Of a stretch of DNA of 64,000 nucleotides, positions 1-8,806 are shown piece by piece. Position 1 is the stretch's first letter. Each line of letters begins with the position of its first letter. Where the stretch lies: NCBI RefSeq assembly GCF_017873095.1, contig NZ_JAGGJU010000011.1:62001-126000 (forward strand), given 5' to 3'. The translations under genes were made by a program, and so were the position numbers. The notes under the pieces are model-generated. The model was not told where the DNA came from. It made no database searches and saw nothing but the letters and a program-made list of their open reading frames with translations. The DNA is from Heterorhizobium halophytocola. Its GTDB lineage: Bacteria > Pseudomonadota > Alphaproteobacteria > Rhizobiales > Rhizobiaceae.

Positions 1-942
1 AGCCTGCCTTGGAAAATCCAGGGCCGCTTGCGCGTCACCCACCCGGTTCATCCAGATCCGCGACAAGAGGACGCCGGTGCCGGACGAGTAGGAAAAGCTT
101 TGCCCGGGTTCGGCAATCTTCGGCCGGGTCGCTGCGAAATCGGCCATGTCGGGCTCGAGAAACAGCATCCGGGTCGCATCGGAGACGTTGCCATACTCCT
201 CGTTGAATGCGAGGCCGCTTTCCATTGCCAGCAGCGAGGAGAGGCTGATGTCGCGGCGGCTGTCGTTCGTCCAGGCCGGCAGCAAATCCCGGTCGTCCAG
301 CCCGATCCGCCCCTGCTCCACCAGCCTGCCGATCAAGGCGGCGTTGACGGTCTTGGCCATCGACCAGCCGATCAGCGGCAATGGACGGCTGAAGCCGGCG
401 CCATAGGCCTCACCGATGATCCGGCCGTCCCGGATGACGATCACGGCGCGCATGCCGGGGCCCAGAAGATCCGGATTGGAGAGAATGCCGGCAAGCGGCG
501 CTATCGTCTGCGCCTCCGCATCGCCCTGCGGCCACGGCGCATCGGGCAGCGGCGGCAAAGGCTCGGTTTCGGCCAGCGACAGCGCTCGTGCCGCGCGCTC
601 CTGCCCCTTGGGCACGACGGCGCAACCGAGGCCATTGCGGGCGATGGCGGTCTGCGGCGCGATGAAACCGGCCATCCGCGCCGTCACGCTGCGGCTGGCG
701 GTATCGACAGAAACGCCGACCAGCCGCAGCAAGGCATTGCCCGGCGCCTGCACGTCGAAGGCCAAGACATCGCCGGCATTGCGACCGGCGATGAAGACGT
801 TCGAGCACACCAGCTTGGCGGTATATCCGGTCCCGACGCGCAGGAGTTCGGGTGGACTGAGGCCCAGCCATAACAGGATCGCCCCGACCACCGCCCACCA
901 GGCAAGGGTCACTCCCGCTATGACCTTCAACGCCAGCCGCAT
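1..942 (-). CDS. Serine hydrolase, beta-lactamase/PBP4-like family (3' end outside window)
   Basis: Reading from ATG at 942 the frame is open for 314 codons to the window edge, so the C-terminus is missing. An N-terminal hydrophobic helix (residues about 4-24) suggests membrane anchoring or export, placing the enzyme in the periplasm. The active-site motif SMAK (SxxK) lies in a GWSMAKTVNAALIG context and is followed by YSSG, which fits the YxN-type second motif of class C beta-lactamase-like hydrolases; the third motif (KTG-like) would lie beyond the edge. A GGAGGT ribosome site sits 6-7 bases before the ATG. The family includes esterases, 6-aminohexanoate-dimer hydrolases and D,D-peptidases, so the substrate cannot be stated. 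It diverges from btaA across about 200 bp. Confidence 0.82.
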   Translation of the reverse strand, partial: MRLALKVIAGVTLAWWAVVGAILLWLGLSPPELLRVGTGYTAKLVCSNVFIAGRNAGDVLAFDVQAPGNALLRLVGVSVDTASRSVTARMAGFIAPQTAIARNGLGCAVVPKGQERAARALSLAETEPLPPLPDAPWPQGDAEAQTIAPLAGILSNPDLLGPGMRAVIVIRDGRIIGEAYGAGFSRPLPLIGWSMAKTVNAALIGRLVEQGRIGLDDRDLLPAWTNDSRRDISLSSLLAMESGLAFNEEYGNVSDATRMLFLEPDMADFAATRPKIAEPGQSFSYSSGTGVLLSRIWMNRVGDAQAALDFPRQA

Positions 943-1079
943 GCCCACCTCCCCGGTTTTGTGTCATGCAATCAGGAATTTGCCTCGGCGCAAAGCATAA
1001 TCTTCATTCGCGCCCGCTGAAATGCCGACACCACCTATCCGGGAAGACCGATGACGGGAAAGCGTGATTGTCGCGGCCG

Positions 1080-1097
1080 CTGTCATGAAACTTTTGC
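1080..1097 (+). promoter_or_regulatory. Possible Pho box upstream of btaA
   Basis: A perfect CTGTCAT half-site at 1080-1086 is followed, after the spacer GAAA, by CTTTTGC at 1091-1097, giving the 11-bp periodicity of PhoB boxes. The second half matches the consensus poorly (3 of 7). In rhizobia btaAB is known to be induced by phosphate starvation through PhoB, which is why this site is worth listing; the sequence alone is weak support. Confidence 0.35.
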
Positions 1098-1142
1098 AAG
1101 CCATCGCTAAATGGCGTCAAACAGCCAAGACAGGGGTCAGCC

Positions 1143-2390
1143 ATGGGTGAGGTTCTCCAGCCGTCCGGCCTTCGCAGGAATGCGAAGCTGAAGGTCGCAC
1201 TTCTGCAGCACAAGGCGCTATCGGCCGACGGCCTGTCCGAACGTCTGTTCGGCATGCTGTTTTCCGGTCTGGTCTACCCGCAGATCTGGGAGGACCCCCA
1301 GGTCGACATGGAAGCCATGGAACTCAGCGAAGGGCACCGGCTCGTCACCATCGGTTCGGGCGGCTGCAACATGCTGGCCTATCTCTCGCGCAATCCCGAA
1401 GCGATCGACGTCGTCGATCTCAATCCCAACCACATCGCGCTGAACCGGCTGAAGCTTGCGGCCTTCCGCACCTTGCCGGACCACAAGACGCTGCTCGGCC
1501 TTCTGGGCGGCGAAGCGCGGCGCGGCAATGTGCGCAATTACAGCCGTTATATCCGCCCGCATCTGGACGCGGAGACCCGCCGCTACTGGGACCGCCGCCG
1601 GCTGTCCGGACGCCGGCGCATCGCCGTGTTCAACGCCAATATCTACCGCACCGGCCTGCTCGGGCGCTTTATCGGTGCCGGCCACCTGATGGCGCGGCTG
1701 AATGGCGTGCGGCTGGAGGAATTCGCCAAGACGAGATCGGTGCGCGAACAGCGGCAGTTCTTCGACGAGCAGATCGCGCCGCTGTTCGACCGCAAGATCG
1801 TCCGCTTCATCACCAGCCGCAAGAGTTCGCTGTTCGGTCTCGGCATTCCGCCGCAGCAATATGACGAACTGGCCAGCGTGGCCGAAGACGGCAGCCTGGC
1901 GACCGTGCTGCGCCAGCGGCTGGAAAAGCTGGCCTGCCATTTTCCGCTGAAGGACAATTACTTTGCCTGGCAGGCCTTTGCCCGCCGCTATCCGCGCGAG
2001 GACGAAGGCACCCTGCCGCCCTATCTGCAGCCGTGCCATTACGACACGATCCGCCGCAATGCCGACCGGGTCACCGTCCATCACGCCACGGTCACCGAAC
2101 TGCTGGCGAACAAGCCGGCGGCAAGCGTCGATCGCTATGTGCTGCTCGATGCGCAGGACTGGATGAACGAGGCACAGCTGAACGGCCTGTGGAGCGAGAT
2201 TACCCGCACGGCCGCCCCCGGCGCCCGGGTGATCTTCCGCACGGCGGCGAAGGCCTCGATCCTGCCCGGCCGCCTGCGCGACACGCTGTTGTCGCAATGG
2301 ACCTACCAGGCCGAACAGTCCGAGCGGCTGAACGCCCGGGATCGTTCGGCGATCTATGGCGGCTTCCACATCTACGAGAAGACGCCGTGA
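1143..2390 (+). CDS. btaA: S-adenosylmethionine:diacylglycerol 3-amino-3-carboxypropyltransferase
   Basis: A 415-residue protein of the DUF3419/BtaA family. It transfers the 3-amino-3-carboxypropyl group of AdoMet to diacylglycerol, the first step in making the betaine lipid DGTS, at the inner membrane. The N-terminal part carries the family segment around FSGLVYPQIWEDP (residues about 39-51) and an AdoMet-binding stretch ITIGSGG-like (VTIGSGGCN) followed by VDLNPNH. Length is normal for the family. It overlaps btaB by four bases (GTGA), so the two are translationally coupled. Betaine lipid replaces phospholipid under phosphate limitation in related bacteria; a candidate Pho box lies upstream. 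Confidence 0.93.
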   Translation: MGEVLQPSGLRRNAKLKVALLQHKALSADGLSERLFGMLFSGLVYPQIWEDPQVDMEAMELSEGHRLVTIGSGGCNMLAYLSRNPEAIDVVDLNPNHIALNRLKLAAFRTLPDHKTLLGLLGGEARRGNVRNYSRYIRPHLDAETRRYWDRRRLSGRRRIAVFNANIYRTGLLGRFIGAGHLMARLNGVRLEEFAKTRSVREQRQFFDEQIAPLFDRKIVRFITSRKSSLFGLGIPPQQYDELASVAEDGSLATVLRQRLEKLACHFPLKDNYFAWQAFARRYPREDEGTLPPYLQPCHYDTIRRNADRVTVHHATVTELLANKPAASVDRYVLLDAQDWMNEAQLNGLWSEITRTAAPGARVIFRTAAKASILPGRLRDTLLSQWTYQAEQSERLNARDRSAIYGGFHIYEKTP

Positions 2391-3058
2391 CCTCGCTCGG
2401 CGACAACCTGGTCCCCTCGCCTGTCGAGGGCGGGCACGCCGCCCGGATGGACCGGATGTATCGCTACCAGCGCCACATCTACGATGTCACCCGCAAATAT
2501 TACCTGCTTGGCCGCGACACGGCGATCCGCGCGCTCGACGCCCGGGGCAATACGCGCGTGCTGGAAATCGCCTGCGGGACGGGACGCAATCTGGAACTGA
2601 TCCATCGCCGCTATCCGAAGGCGCGGCTCTACGGGCTCGACATTTCGAGCGAGATGCTGGCAAGCGCCCGGGCGAAGTTCGCCCATCTCGATCCGCAGCC
2701 CCGCCTGCTGGCCGCCGATGCGACGACCTTCAAGGCGCAGATGTTCGGCGAGACCGGCTTCGACCGCATCCTGATCTCCTATGCCTTGTCGATGATTCCC
2801 GACTGGCAGGGCGCCGTGGACGCCAGCCTCGATGCGCTTGCGCCCGGCGGCTCGCTGCATGTGGTCGATTTCGGTCAGCAGGAGCGACTGCCCGGCTGGT
2901 TCGGCCGCCTGCTCGGGCGATGGCTGGCCCGCTTCCACGTGACACCGCGCGCCGATCTTCGGCAGGTGCTGGACATTGCGGCCTATTCACGCAATGCTAA
3001 ATTAAGCTTCGCACCAGTCGGTCGGGGTTATGCTTGGCACGTCATCATTCGAAAATAG
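2387..3058 (+). CDS. btaB: DGTS N-methyltransferase (BtaB-type SAM-dependent methyltransferase)
   Basis: The start chosen is GTG at 2387, overlapping the btaA stop in the sequence GTGA; an internal ATG at 2447 (MDRMYRYQRH) is the alternative. The 223-residue product has the class I methyltransferase motif VLEIACGTGRN and the acidic strand LYGLDISSEM, then a motif around DRILISYALSMI. BtaB methylates the amino group of the diacylglyceryl-homoserine made by BtaA three times to give DGTS. Identity rests on the motifs plus the immediate btaA neighbour; on its own it would only be called a generic methyltransferase similar to PmtA/UbiE. Confidence 0.9.
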   Translation: MTSLGDNLVPSPVEGGHAARMDRMYRYQRHIYDVTRKYYLLGRDTAIRALDARGNTRVLEIACGTGRNLELIHRRYPKARLYGLDISSEMLASARAKFAHLDPQPRLLAADATTFKAQMFGETGFDRILISYALSMIPDWQGAVDASLDALAPGGSLHVVDFGQQERLPGWFGRLLGRWLARFHVTPRADLRQVLDIAAYSRNAKLSFAPVGRGYAWHVIIRK

Positions 3059-3179
3059 TTTATGAGCGGTTGATCCTAACCGAATTTTTACGATGATGTC
3101 GTGAAATGGCGCCTGCACCTTTGTTTTGTGTATGTGCACCGCATCAGGTGTTTCTTGGATCGAACGAAACGGAATACCC

Positions 3180-3962
3180 ATGCGCTGGCTCCTCTCGGCC
3201 ATTATCCCGATTGCCATCCTTTTGAGCGGCTGTACGTCGACAAGCTACGACCTGATCGAGACATCCTCCATTTCGGGTCGTTTCAAGGACAATGACCCCC
3301 AGGATTTCGGCAATTACACGCCGCATCGCCACAAGGTGCACGGCATCGACATTTCCAAATGGAACGGCGACATCGACTGGCGCAAGGTGCGCTCGTCCGG
3401 CGTCTCCTTCGCCTTCATCAAGGCGACCGAAGGCAAGGACGTGATCGACCCGCGCTTCTCGGAATACTGGCGTGAAGCCCGCGCATCCGGCATTCCTTAT
3501 GCGCCCTATCATTTCTACTATTTCTGCTCGACGCCCGACCAGCAGGCCGACTGGTTCATCCGCAACGTGCCGAAGGCGGCCATCGCGTTGCCGCCGGTGC
3601 TCGACGTCGAATGGAATCATGCTTCGAAGACCTGCAAGCGGCATCCCGATGCCGCCACCGTCCAGTCCGAGATGAAGCGGTTCATGGATCGCATCGAGGC
3701 CTATTACGGCAAGCGTCCGATCATCTACACCTCCGTCGACTTCCACCGCGACAACCTGGTCGGCGCCTTCAACGACTATCACTTCTGGGTTCGTTCGGTC
3801 GCCAAGCATCCGCAGGAAATCTATGCCGATCGCCGCTGGGCCTTCTGGCAGTATACCTCGACCGGCGTGATCCCCGGGATCAAGGGCGAAACGGATATCA
3901 ACGTCTTTGCCGGCAATGAAGCCAATTGGAAACAGTGGGTGAGTGCTGCCAACGACGGCTGA
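3180..3962 (+). CDS. GH25 lysozyme-like lipoprotein
   Basis: The start at 3180 gives a 260-residue product beginning with a lipoprotein signal: hydrophobic stretch then lipobox LLSGC with Cys18 as the lipidation site. The rest is a single glycoside hydrolase family 25 (muramidase) domain: HGIDISKWNG (Asp57), FIKATEG (Glu84) and VLDVEW (Asp142, Glu144) are the catalytic acid signatures of GH25. It probably cleaves the MurNAc-GlcNAc bond of peptidoglycan from an outer- or inner-membrane anchor. A longer in-frame start at 3126 would bury the signal peptide and was rejected. It stands alone, upstream of another murein enzyme gene but separated by about 100 bp. Confidence 0.88.
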   Translation: MRWLLSAIIPIAILLSGCTSTSYDLIETSSISGRFKDNDPQDFGNYTPHRHKVHGIDISKWNGDIDWRKVRSSGVSFAFIKATEGKDVIDPRFSEYWREARASGIPYAPYHFYYFCSTPDQQADWFIRNVPKAAIALPPVLDVEWNHASKTCKRHPDAATVQSEMKRFMDRIEAYYGKRPIIYTSVDFHRDNLVGAFNDYHFWVRSVAKHPQEIYADRRWAFWQYTSTGVIPGIKGETDINVFAGNEANWKQWVSAANDG

Positions 3963-4064
3963 TGCGTTCGCTTTTCTTCACGCTTTGGCCTTGATCTTCT
4001 GCAAGGAGACGGCGAACCTTCGTCAACACGAAGACATGCCACTCCGATCATAGAGGAAGATTGA

Positions 4065-5255
4065 ATGCCGCTCGTCAACCGCCTGGCAATCGCCCTGTCG
4101 TTTACCACCCTGCTGGCCGCGCCGGCGCTTGCCCAACAGGCACCTTGCGGCGGCGATCTTTCGACCTTCCTTGCCGGCGTGAAGCAGGAGGCGGTGGCCA
4201 ATGGCGCATCGCCGGCGGCTGCCGACAAGGCGCTGGCCGGCGCGCAGATCGACCAGAAGGTTCTGCGCATGGACCGCGGCCAGGGCGTCTTCAAGCAGAC
4301 CTTCCTGGAATTTTCGAGCCGCGTCGTCTCCGGCTCGCGCCTGTCGATCGGCCAGAAGAAGATGCAGCAATACAAGAGCGTCTTCGACCGTGCCGAGCAG
4401 GAATATGGCGTGGCCCCCGGGGTGATCACCGCCTTCTGGGCGCTGGAGACCGATTTCGGCGCCGTGCAGGGCGATTTCAACACCCGCAACGCGCTTGTCA
4501 GCCTGGCGCATGACTGCCGCCGCCCGGAACTCTTCCGCCCGCAGCTGATGGCGCTGATCACCATGGTCGGCCGCGGCGACGAGGACCCCGCAACGACCAC
4601 CGGCGCATGGGCCGGCGAAATCGGCCAGGTGCAGATGCTGCCCAAGGACATCGTCGCCCACGGCGTGGACGGCGACGGCGATGGGCATGTCGACCTGAAG
4701 TCGAGCGCGCCCGATGTCATCATGACGGCCGCCAACTTCATCCAGAGCCTCGGCTTCAAGGGCGGCCAGCCCTGGCTGCAGGAAGTCAAGGTTCCGGCCG
4801 ATCTGCCCTGGGAAAAGACCGGCTTCGACGCGGGCATGACGGCGGGCGACTGGTTCAAGCTCGGCGTCAAGCCGCGCGACGGCAATACCCAGTTCGCCGA
4901 TCTGGAAGGCGAGCTGCTGCTGCCGCAGGGCCGCAAGGGCCCGGCCTTCATCGCCTATCCGAATTTCGGCGTCTATCTGGAATGGAACAAGTCGTTTATC
5001 TACACGACGTCGGCGGCCTATTTCGCCACCCGCCTGTCGGGCGCTCCGGCCTATGACAAGGGCAATCCCGATGCGGGCCTGAGCGACACGCAGATGAAGT
5101 CGCTGCAGCAGAAGCTGGCCGCCAAGGGCTATGATGTCGGCGACATCGACGGCATTCTGGGCGGCGGCACGCGCGACGCGGTGCAGAAGGAACAGACGCG
5201 CCTCGGCATGCCGGCCGACGGCTGGCCGACCCCGGCCCTCTACAACGCGCTCTGA
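4065..5255 (+). CDS. Lytic murein transglycosylase (MltB/SLT_2 family) with C-terminal peptidoglycan-binding domain
   Basis: 396 residues with a cleavable signal peptide (ending around APALAQQ). The SLT_2/MltB catalytic core spans roughly residues 28-320: FWALETDFGAVQGD contains the catalytic Glu, and GAWAGEIGQVQMLP matches the second conserved motif of MltB enzymes. The last ~60 residues (MKSLQQKLAAKGYDVGDIDG onward) are a PG_binding_1 repeat. The enzyme cleaves glycan strands with formation of 1,6-anhydroMurNAc in the periplasm. AGAGGAAG ribosome site 6-7 bases before ATG. A clear terminator follows at 5278-5308. Confidence 0.92.
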   Translation: MPLVNRLAIALSFTTLLAAPALAQQAPCGGDLSTFLAGVKQEAVANGASPAAADKALAGAQIDQKVLRMDRGQGVFKQTFLEFSSRVVSGSRLSIGQKKMQQYKSVFDRAEQEYGVAPGVITAFWALETDFGAVQGDFNTRNALVSLAHDCRRPELFRPQLMALITMVGRGDEDPATTTGAWAGEIGQVQMLPKDIVAHGVDGDGDGHVDLKSSAPDVIMTAANFIQSLGFKGGQPWLQEVKVPADLPWEKTGFDAGMTAGDWFKLGVKPRDGNTQFADLEGELLLPQGRKGPAFIAYPNFGVYLEWNKSFIYTTSAAYFATRLSGAPAYDKGNPDAGLSDTQMKSLQQKLAAKGYDVGDIDGILGGGTRDAVQKEQTRLGMPADGWPTPALYNAL

Positions 5256-5277
5256 CCCCGCGTCACACGCAATCCAG

Positions 5278-5308
5278 AAAGCCGCGCCTCGCCTGCGCGG
5301 CTTTTTTT
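5278..5308 (+). terminator. Rho-independent terminator after the transglycosylase gene
   Basis: GCCGCGC (5281-5287) pairs with GCGCGGC (5295-5301) across a 7-base loop, extended by AAA/TTT pairs, and is followed by a run of seven T. It lies 23 bp after the stop codon. Confidence 0.9.
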
Positions 5309-5422
5309 ATGGGGTGAAAAGGATCAATGCTGACATGTTTCGGGTGGTGAACCCTTAGGGAGGGAAGTAGCGTCGGCACTGCAACCGGATCGGGTCGTCC
5401 GAAGCCGCGCGGAGATCACACC

Positions 5423-6373
5423 ATGACCGTCACAGCTACTCAAGCACCAAGCCCCTATGCCCTGACCACCCGGGTCTGGCTGCTGCTGATCCTGCTCGGC
5501 CTGATCTGGGGCGGTTCCTTCTTCTTTGCCCGGGTGGCCGTCGCCTATGTGCCGCCTTTCACCCTCGTCTTCCTCAGGCTTTCGCTCGCAGCTCTGGCCC
5601 TCCATCTTTATCTGCGCGGCCGGTTCGGACTCTACCCGGCGCTGAAACGCCGCTGGCCGGAATTCGCCCTGCTCGGCCTGATCAACAATGCCCTGCCGCA
5701 CAGCCTGATCTTTCTGGGCCAGACCGAGATCGGCGCCGGCCTCGCCTCGGTGCTCAATGCCACCACGCCGGTCTGGACGGTGCTGCTCGCCAACCGGCTG
5801 ACCGCCGACGAAAAGCTGTCGACCCGCAAAATCGCCGGTTGCCTGCTCGGGCTTCTCGGTACCGTCATCCTGATCGGGCCGAGCGCTTTCGACCGGTCGC
5901 AGATCCCGCTCTGGGCCCTGCTGCTGCCGGTCGGGGCGGCGATCTCCTACGGCTTTGCCTCGATCTACGGCCGTCGGTTCCGCGACCTCGCCCCGCCCGT
6001 CACCGCCACCGGACAGCTGACCGCGTCCTGCCTGATGATGCTGCCCGTGTCGCTGATCGTGGACCAGCCCTGGACGCTCGCCATGCCGCCGGTCGGTGCC
6101 GTCGCCGCGATTCTGGCGCTTGCCTGGCTTGCAACCGCGTTCGGCTATATCCTGTTCTTCCGCATCATCGGACTGGCGGGCGCCACCAACACCTCGCTGG
6201 TCACGCTTCTGGTGCCGCCGAGCGCGCTGCTTCTGGGCACGGTTTTCCTGGCCGAACGGATCTCCCCGGCCGAGCTTGCAGGTATGCTGGTGATCGGATT
6301 CGGTCTCGTCGTCCTCGACGGGCGGGCCCTCGGTTATCTGTCACCGCGCACGCGTGTTACAAAACCCCATTAA
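5423..6373 (+). CDS. EamA/DMT-family exporter (RhaT-like)
   Basis: 316 residues with ten predicted hydrophobic segments arranged as two EamA repeats; the first begins at LLLILLGLIWGGSFFFARVA, typical of the drug/metabolite transporter superfamily, and the second after about residue 165. Family members export amino acids, metabolites or drugs across the inner membrane by proton exchange; the substrate cannot be read from sequence. Monocistronic, 167 bp after the preceding gene's stop. Confidence 0.88.
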   Translation: MTVTATQAPSPYALTTRVWLLLILLGLIWGGSFFFARVAVAYVPPFTLVFLRLSLAALALHLYLRGRFGLYPALKRRWPEFALLGLINNALPHSLIFLGQTEIGAGLASVLNATTPVWTVLLANRLTADEKLSTRKIAGCLLGLLGTVILIGPSAFDRSQIPLWALLLPVGAAISYGFASIYGRRFRDLAPPVTATGQLTASCLMMLPVSLIVDQPWTLAMPPVGAVAAILALAWLATAFGYILFFRIIGLAGATNTSLVTLLVPPSALLLGTVFLAERISPAELAGMLVIGFGLVVLDGRALGYLSPRTRVTKPH

Positions 6374-6569
6374 TACCTAGGGCAATGCGGCCTGCCGCCC
6401 GCCCTACTCGTTAGCAACTTCTAAAAATAATTTTTTGAAATATTATCATCATCTTGACCGTACCGACGAAGGATTTATTCGCCATCCTCGCCGCAGCGCA
6501 ATATAGAATCCGCTTTCCAACTGACACCAAAACGACATACAGTCTAACGGTCAACGCAAGGAGGCACAC

Positions 6570-6647
6570 ATGGGACTGACAAATTCTCTGAACGCCCTGA
6601 TCATCGGTGCAGCGTTTTTGTTCATTGCAACGATGCTTTTCATCTGA
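6570..6647 (+). CDS. Small hydrophobic ORF, 25 residues, candidate membrane peptide
   Basis: ATG at 6570 follows AAGGAGG (6558-6564) by five bases, one of the best Shine-Dalgarno sites in the window. The product starts MGLTNSLNALI and continues as a single hydrophobic helix to LFI at the C-terminus, so it is predicted to insert in the membrane. No family is recognised. It is the only coding signal in the 426 bp between the EamA exporter and metF, and a hairpin at 6718-6752 follows. Such short, strongly initiated membrane peptides are commonly missed by annotation pipelines. Support is the ribosome site and composition only. Confidence 0.55.
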   Translation: MGLTNSLNALIIGAAFLFIATMLFI

Positions 6648-6717
6648 TCGGAAGATGATGAACGGAGTGGATGGCACAATCGCCCGTTAGCCCTACTATC
6701 AATGCCCCTGACATTCA

Positions 6718-6752
6718 GAAAGGCGCGATGCGGATTACCGCTCGCGCCTTTC
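6718..6752. terminator. Hairpin between the small ORF and metF, probable terminator
   Basis: GAAAGGCGCGA (6718-6728) and TCGCGCCTTTC (6742-6752) form a perfect 11-bp stem with a 13-base loop. The T-rich tail CCTTTG on the plus side is short, so it may serve the small ORF (plus) or sahR-metF (minus, metF stop at 6800), or both. Confidence 0.6.
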
Positions 6753-6799
6753 CTTTGTCCATTGGAGGGCCCGGGGGGCCGCAGAGCGTCTAGGGGCTT

Positions 6800-7699
6800 T
6801 CAGGCCGCAGCGCCGGCGCTTTCCAGCCGGGCGGGGGTCGCCCCCACCGCTTCCAGCACCTTGCCGACCAGGCCTGCCTTGTTCATCGTGTAGATGTGGA
6901 ACTCGTCGATGCCATGGCCCTGCAGCTCGCCGATCTGTTCGGCGGCGATCTCGGCCGATAGCGCCTGACGCGCCTCGGCGCTGTCCTCGATCGCCTCGAA
7001 GCGCCGGTCGAGAAAGGACGGCACGCTCGCACCGCAGCTTGCGGCAAAGCGCTTCAGCTGGGTGAGGTTCTGGATCGGCATGATGCCCGGCACGATCGGG
7101 ATGGTAATCCCGGCGGCCCGCACCCGTTCGAGATAGCGCAGATAGACGGCGTTATCGAAGAAGAACTGGGTCAGCGCCCGATGCGCACCGTTGTCGACCT
7201 TGCGCTTGAGCATATCGATATCGGCGTTCACGTCGGTGCTTTCCGGATGCTTTTCCGGATAGGCCGAGACGGAAATCTCGAAATCCCCCATCTCGCGCAG
7301 GCCCGCACAGAGTTCGGCCGCATTGGCAAAGCCGCCCGGATGCGGGCGATAGGTCTTGCCGACGCCATCGGGCGGATCACCGCGAAGGGCAACGAAATGC
7401 TTCACGCCGGCCTTGCGGAAGGTCTGGACGGTCTCGGCCACCTCCTCGCGCGTCTTGCCGACGCAGGTCAAATGCGACGCCGTGGCAAGCGGCGTCTCGC
7501 CGATCAGCCGGCTGACGGTGGCAAGCGTCGGTTCCTGCGTCGTGCCGCCCGCGCCGTAGGTCACCGACACGAAATCCGGCCGCCAGCGGGCGAGGTCCGC
7601 GATCGCGGACCAGAGCTGGCTCTCGGCATCGGGCGAACGCGGCGGGAAAAACTCGAACGAGAAGCGGGACGCCTTCGCCTTGCTCGTGAGATTGTCCAT
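6800..7699 (-). CDS. metF: 5,10-methylenetetrahydrofolate reductase
   Basis: 299 residues, full length for bacterial MetF. The protein opens with FSFEFFPPRSPDAE (the Glu in this segment is the catalytic acid), followed by SVTYGAGG, then HLTCVG and FVALRGDPP, all standard MTHFR motifs of the FAD-binding TIM barrel. It reduces methylene-THF to 5-methyl-THF, the methyl donor for MetH, which is encoded at 55566-59342. It lies 22 bp downstream of the ArsR-methyltransferase regulator on the same strand and is almost certainly co-transcribed with it. Confidence 0.96.
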   Translation of the reverse strand: MDNLTSKAKASRFSFEFFPPRSPDAESQLWSAIADLARWRPDFVSVTYGAGGTTQEPTLATVSRLIGETPLATASHLTCVGKTREEVAETVQTFRKAGVKHFVALRGDPPDGVGKTYRPHPGGFANAAELCAGLREMGDFEISVSAYPEKHPESTDVNADIDMLKRKVDNGAHRALTQFFFDNAVYLRYLERVRAAGITIPIVPGIMPIQNLTQLKRFAASCGASVPSFLDRRFEAIEDSAEARQALSAEIAAEQIGELQGHGIDEFHIYTMNKAGLVGKVLEAVGATPARLESAGAAA

Positions 7700-7721
7700 G
7701 GTCTGCTCCTAGATTGCTGTC

Positions 7722-8702
7722 TCAGGCCGCATCGACCGCGGCGTCGGAAACGACGCTGCGATGCGCAAGCCAGATCGTTACGGTAAGGCCCGGACCGACG
7801 CCGCCGTCCGGCCTGAGATCGACGACCTCATCGACCTCCAGGCCCGCGCGTTCCATCCAGTCGGCCATGGCGGCATGGGAAAAGCCGAGCCGGAGATGCG
7901 CGTGTTCCTCGCGCAGATATTCCAGCTGATGCGGGGCCAGATCGATCACCACAAGCCGACCGTCGGCGGTCAGCATGCGGGCGGCCTCGGCGAGCGCAAG
8001 ATCCGGCTGGTCGAGGAAATGCAGCACCTGGTGGATCGTCACCAGGTCGAAGGCACCGTCGTCGAGCGGCAGGTTGAGAATATCCCCCTGGCGGACACTG
8101 GCCTTGACCACCGCCGTGCGGTCGAGATTGGCACGGGCCACGGCCAGCATGTCGCGGCTGGCATCGATGCCGATGGCGCGGTCATAGCGCGGTTCCAGCA
8201 GCTGCAGCAGCCGGCCGGTGCCGGTACCGAGATCGAGCAGCGCCTCAAAGGACTGCTTGCCGATCAGCGTCAGGAGCGCCTCTTCCACAGCCTCGTCGGC
8301 AACATGCAGCTTGCGCAAGGCGTCCCATTCGCCGGCATGGCGGCTGAAATAGCTCTGCGCCTTCTGGGCACGAGCCTTCTTGACGGTCGCCAGACGCTCG
8401 CCGTCGCGCATCAGCACCGGATCCTTCATGTCGATCAGATCGAACAGCGATTGTGCAAGGCCGGCGGCAGTGCCATCCTGCTTGAGACGGAAATAGGCCC
8501 AGGCGCCTTCCTGGTAGCGATCGATCAGCCCGGCCTCGGCCAGAAGCTTCAGATGGCGGGAGATGCGCGGCTGGGACTGGCCGAGGATCTCGGTGAGGTC
8601 GGTCACCGTCAGATCGCTGGCGGCCAGCAGCACGAGCAGCCGGATCCGCGTCGGCTCTCCCGCTGCCTTCAGCATTTCGACCAGTTCGTCTGCAGCAAAC
8701 AC
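7722..8702 (-). CDS. ArsR-family regulator fused to a SAM-dependent methyltransferase domain (SahR-like)
   Basis: Start GTG at 8702 is chosen because GAGGG lies five bases upstream and because an in-frame TTG at 8729 would abut the palindromic operator. The 326-residue product has an ArsR winged helix at residues ~1-80 (GEPTRIRLLVLL, SQPRISRHLKLL recognition helix) and a class I methyltransferase domain with LLDLGTGTGR (~155-164) and AIGIDASRDM. Such fusions next to metF are inferred to sense AdoMet or S-adenosylhomocysteine and to repress methionine-cycle genes; SahR-type ArsR regulators are known in Proteobacteria, but assignment of this fusion to that role is inference. It is the first gene of the operon with metF. 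Confidence 0.85.
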   Translation of the reverse strand: MFAADELVEMLKAAGEPTRIRLLVLLAASDLTVTDLTEILGQSQPRISRHLKLLAEAGLIDRYQEGAWAYFRLKQDGTAAGLAQSLFDLIDMKDPVLMRDGERLATVKKARAQKAQSYFSRHAGEWDALRKLHVADEAVEEALLTLIGKQSFEALLDLGTGTGRLLQLLEPRYDRAIGIDASRDMLAVARANLDRTAVVKASVRQGDILNLPLDDGAFDLVTIHQVLHFLDQPDLALAEAARMLTADGRLVVIDLAPHQLEYLREEHAHLRLGFSHAAMADWMERAGLEVDEVVDLRPDGGVGPGLTVTIWLAHRSVVSDAAVDAA

Positions 8703-8729
8703 GAAAACCCTCACAACCCATGCAATCAA

Positions 8730-8751
8730 GATATAAACATGTCTTTATATC
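8730..8751. promoter_or_regulatory. Palindromic operator of the sahR-like/metF operon
   Basis: Arms GATATAAA (8730-8737) and TTTATATC (8744-8751) are exact inverted repeats around a 6-bp spacer CATGTC. It begins 27 bases before the regulator's GTG start, a position where binding would block transcription. Read on the minus strand it matches the palindrome upstream of metH (59384-59405) at 18 of 22 positions, including the core AAAGAYATGTTTAT. Confidence 0.8.
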
Positions 8752-8806
8752 AGTTCGATGGCCACATCAAGCGCTAATTCCCTGACGGGCGCGCGGCTTA
8801 GCCCCA

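Noticed and set aside
8703..8729. TTG start at 8729 for the ArsR-methyltransferase gene
   Set aside because: It would abut the palindromic operator and has no ribosome site; GTG at 8702 has GAGGG five bases upstream.
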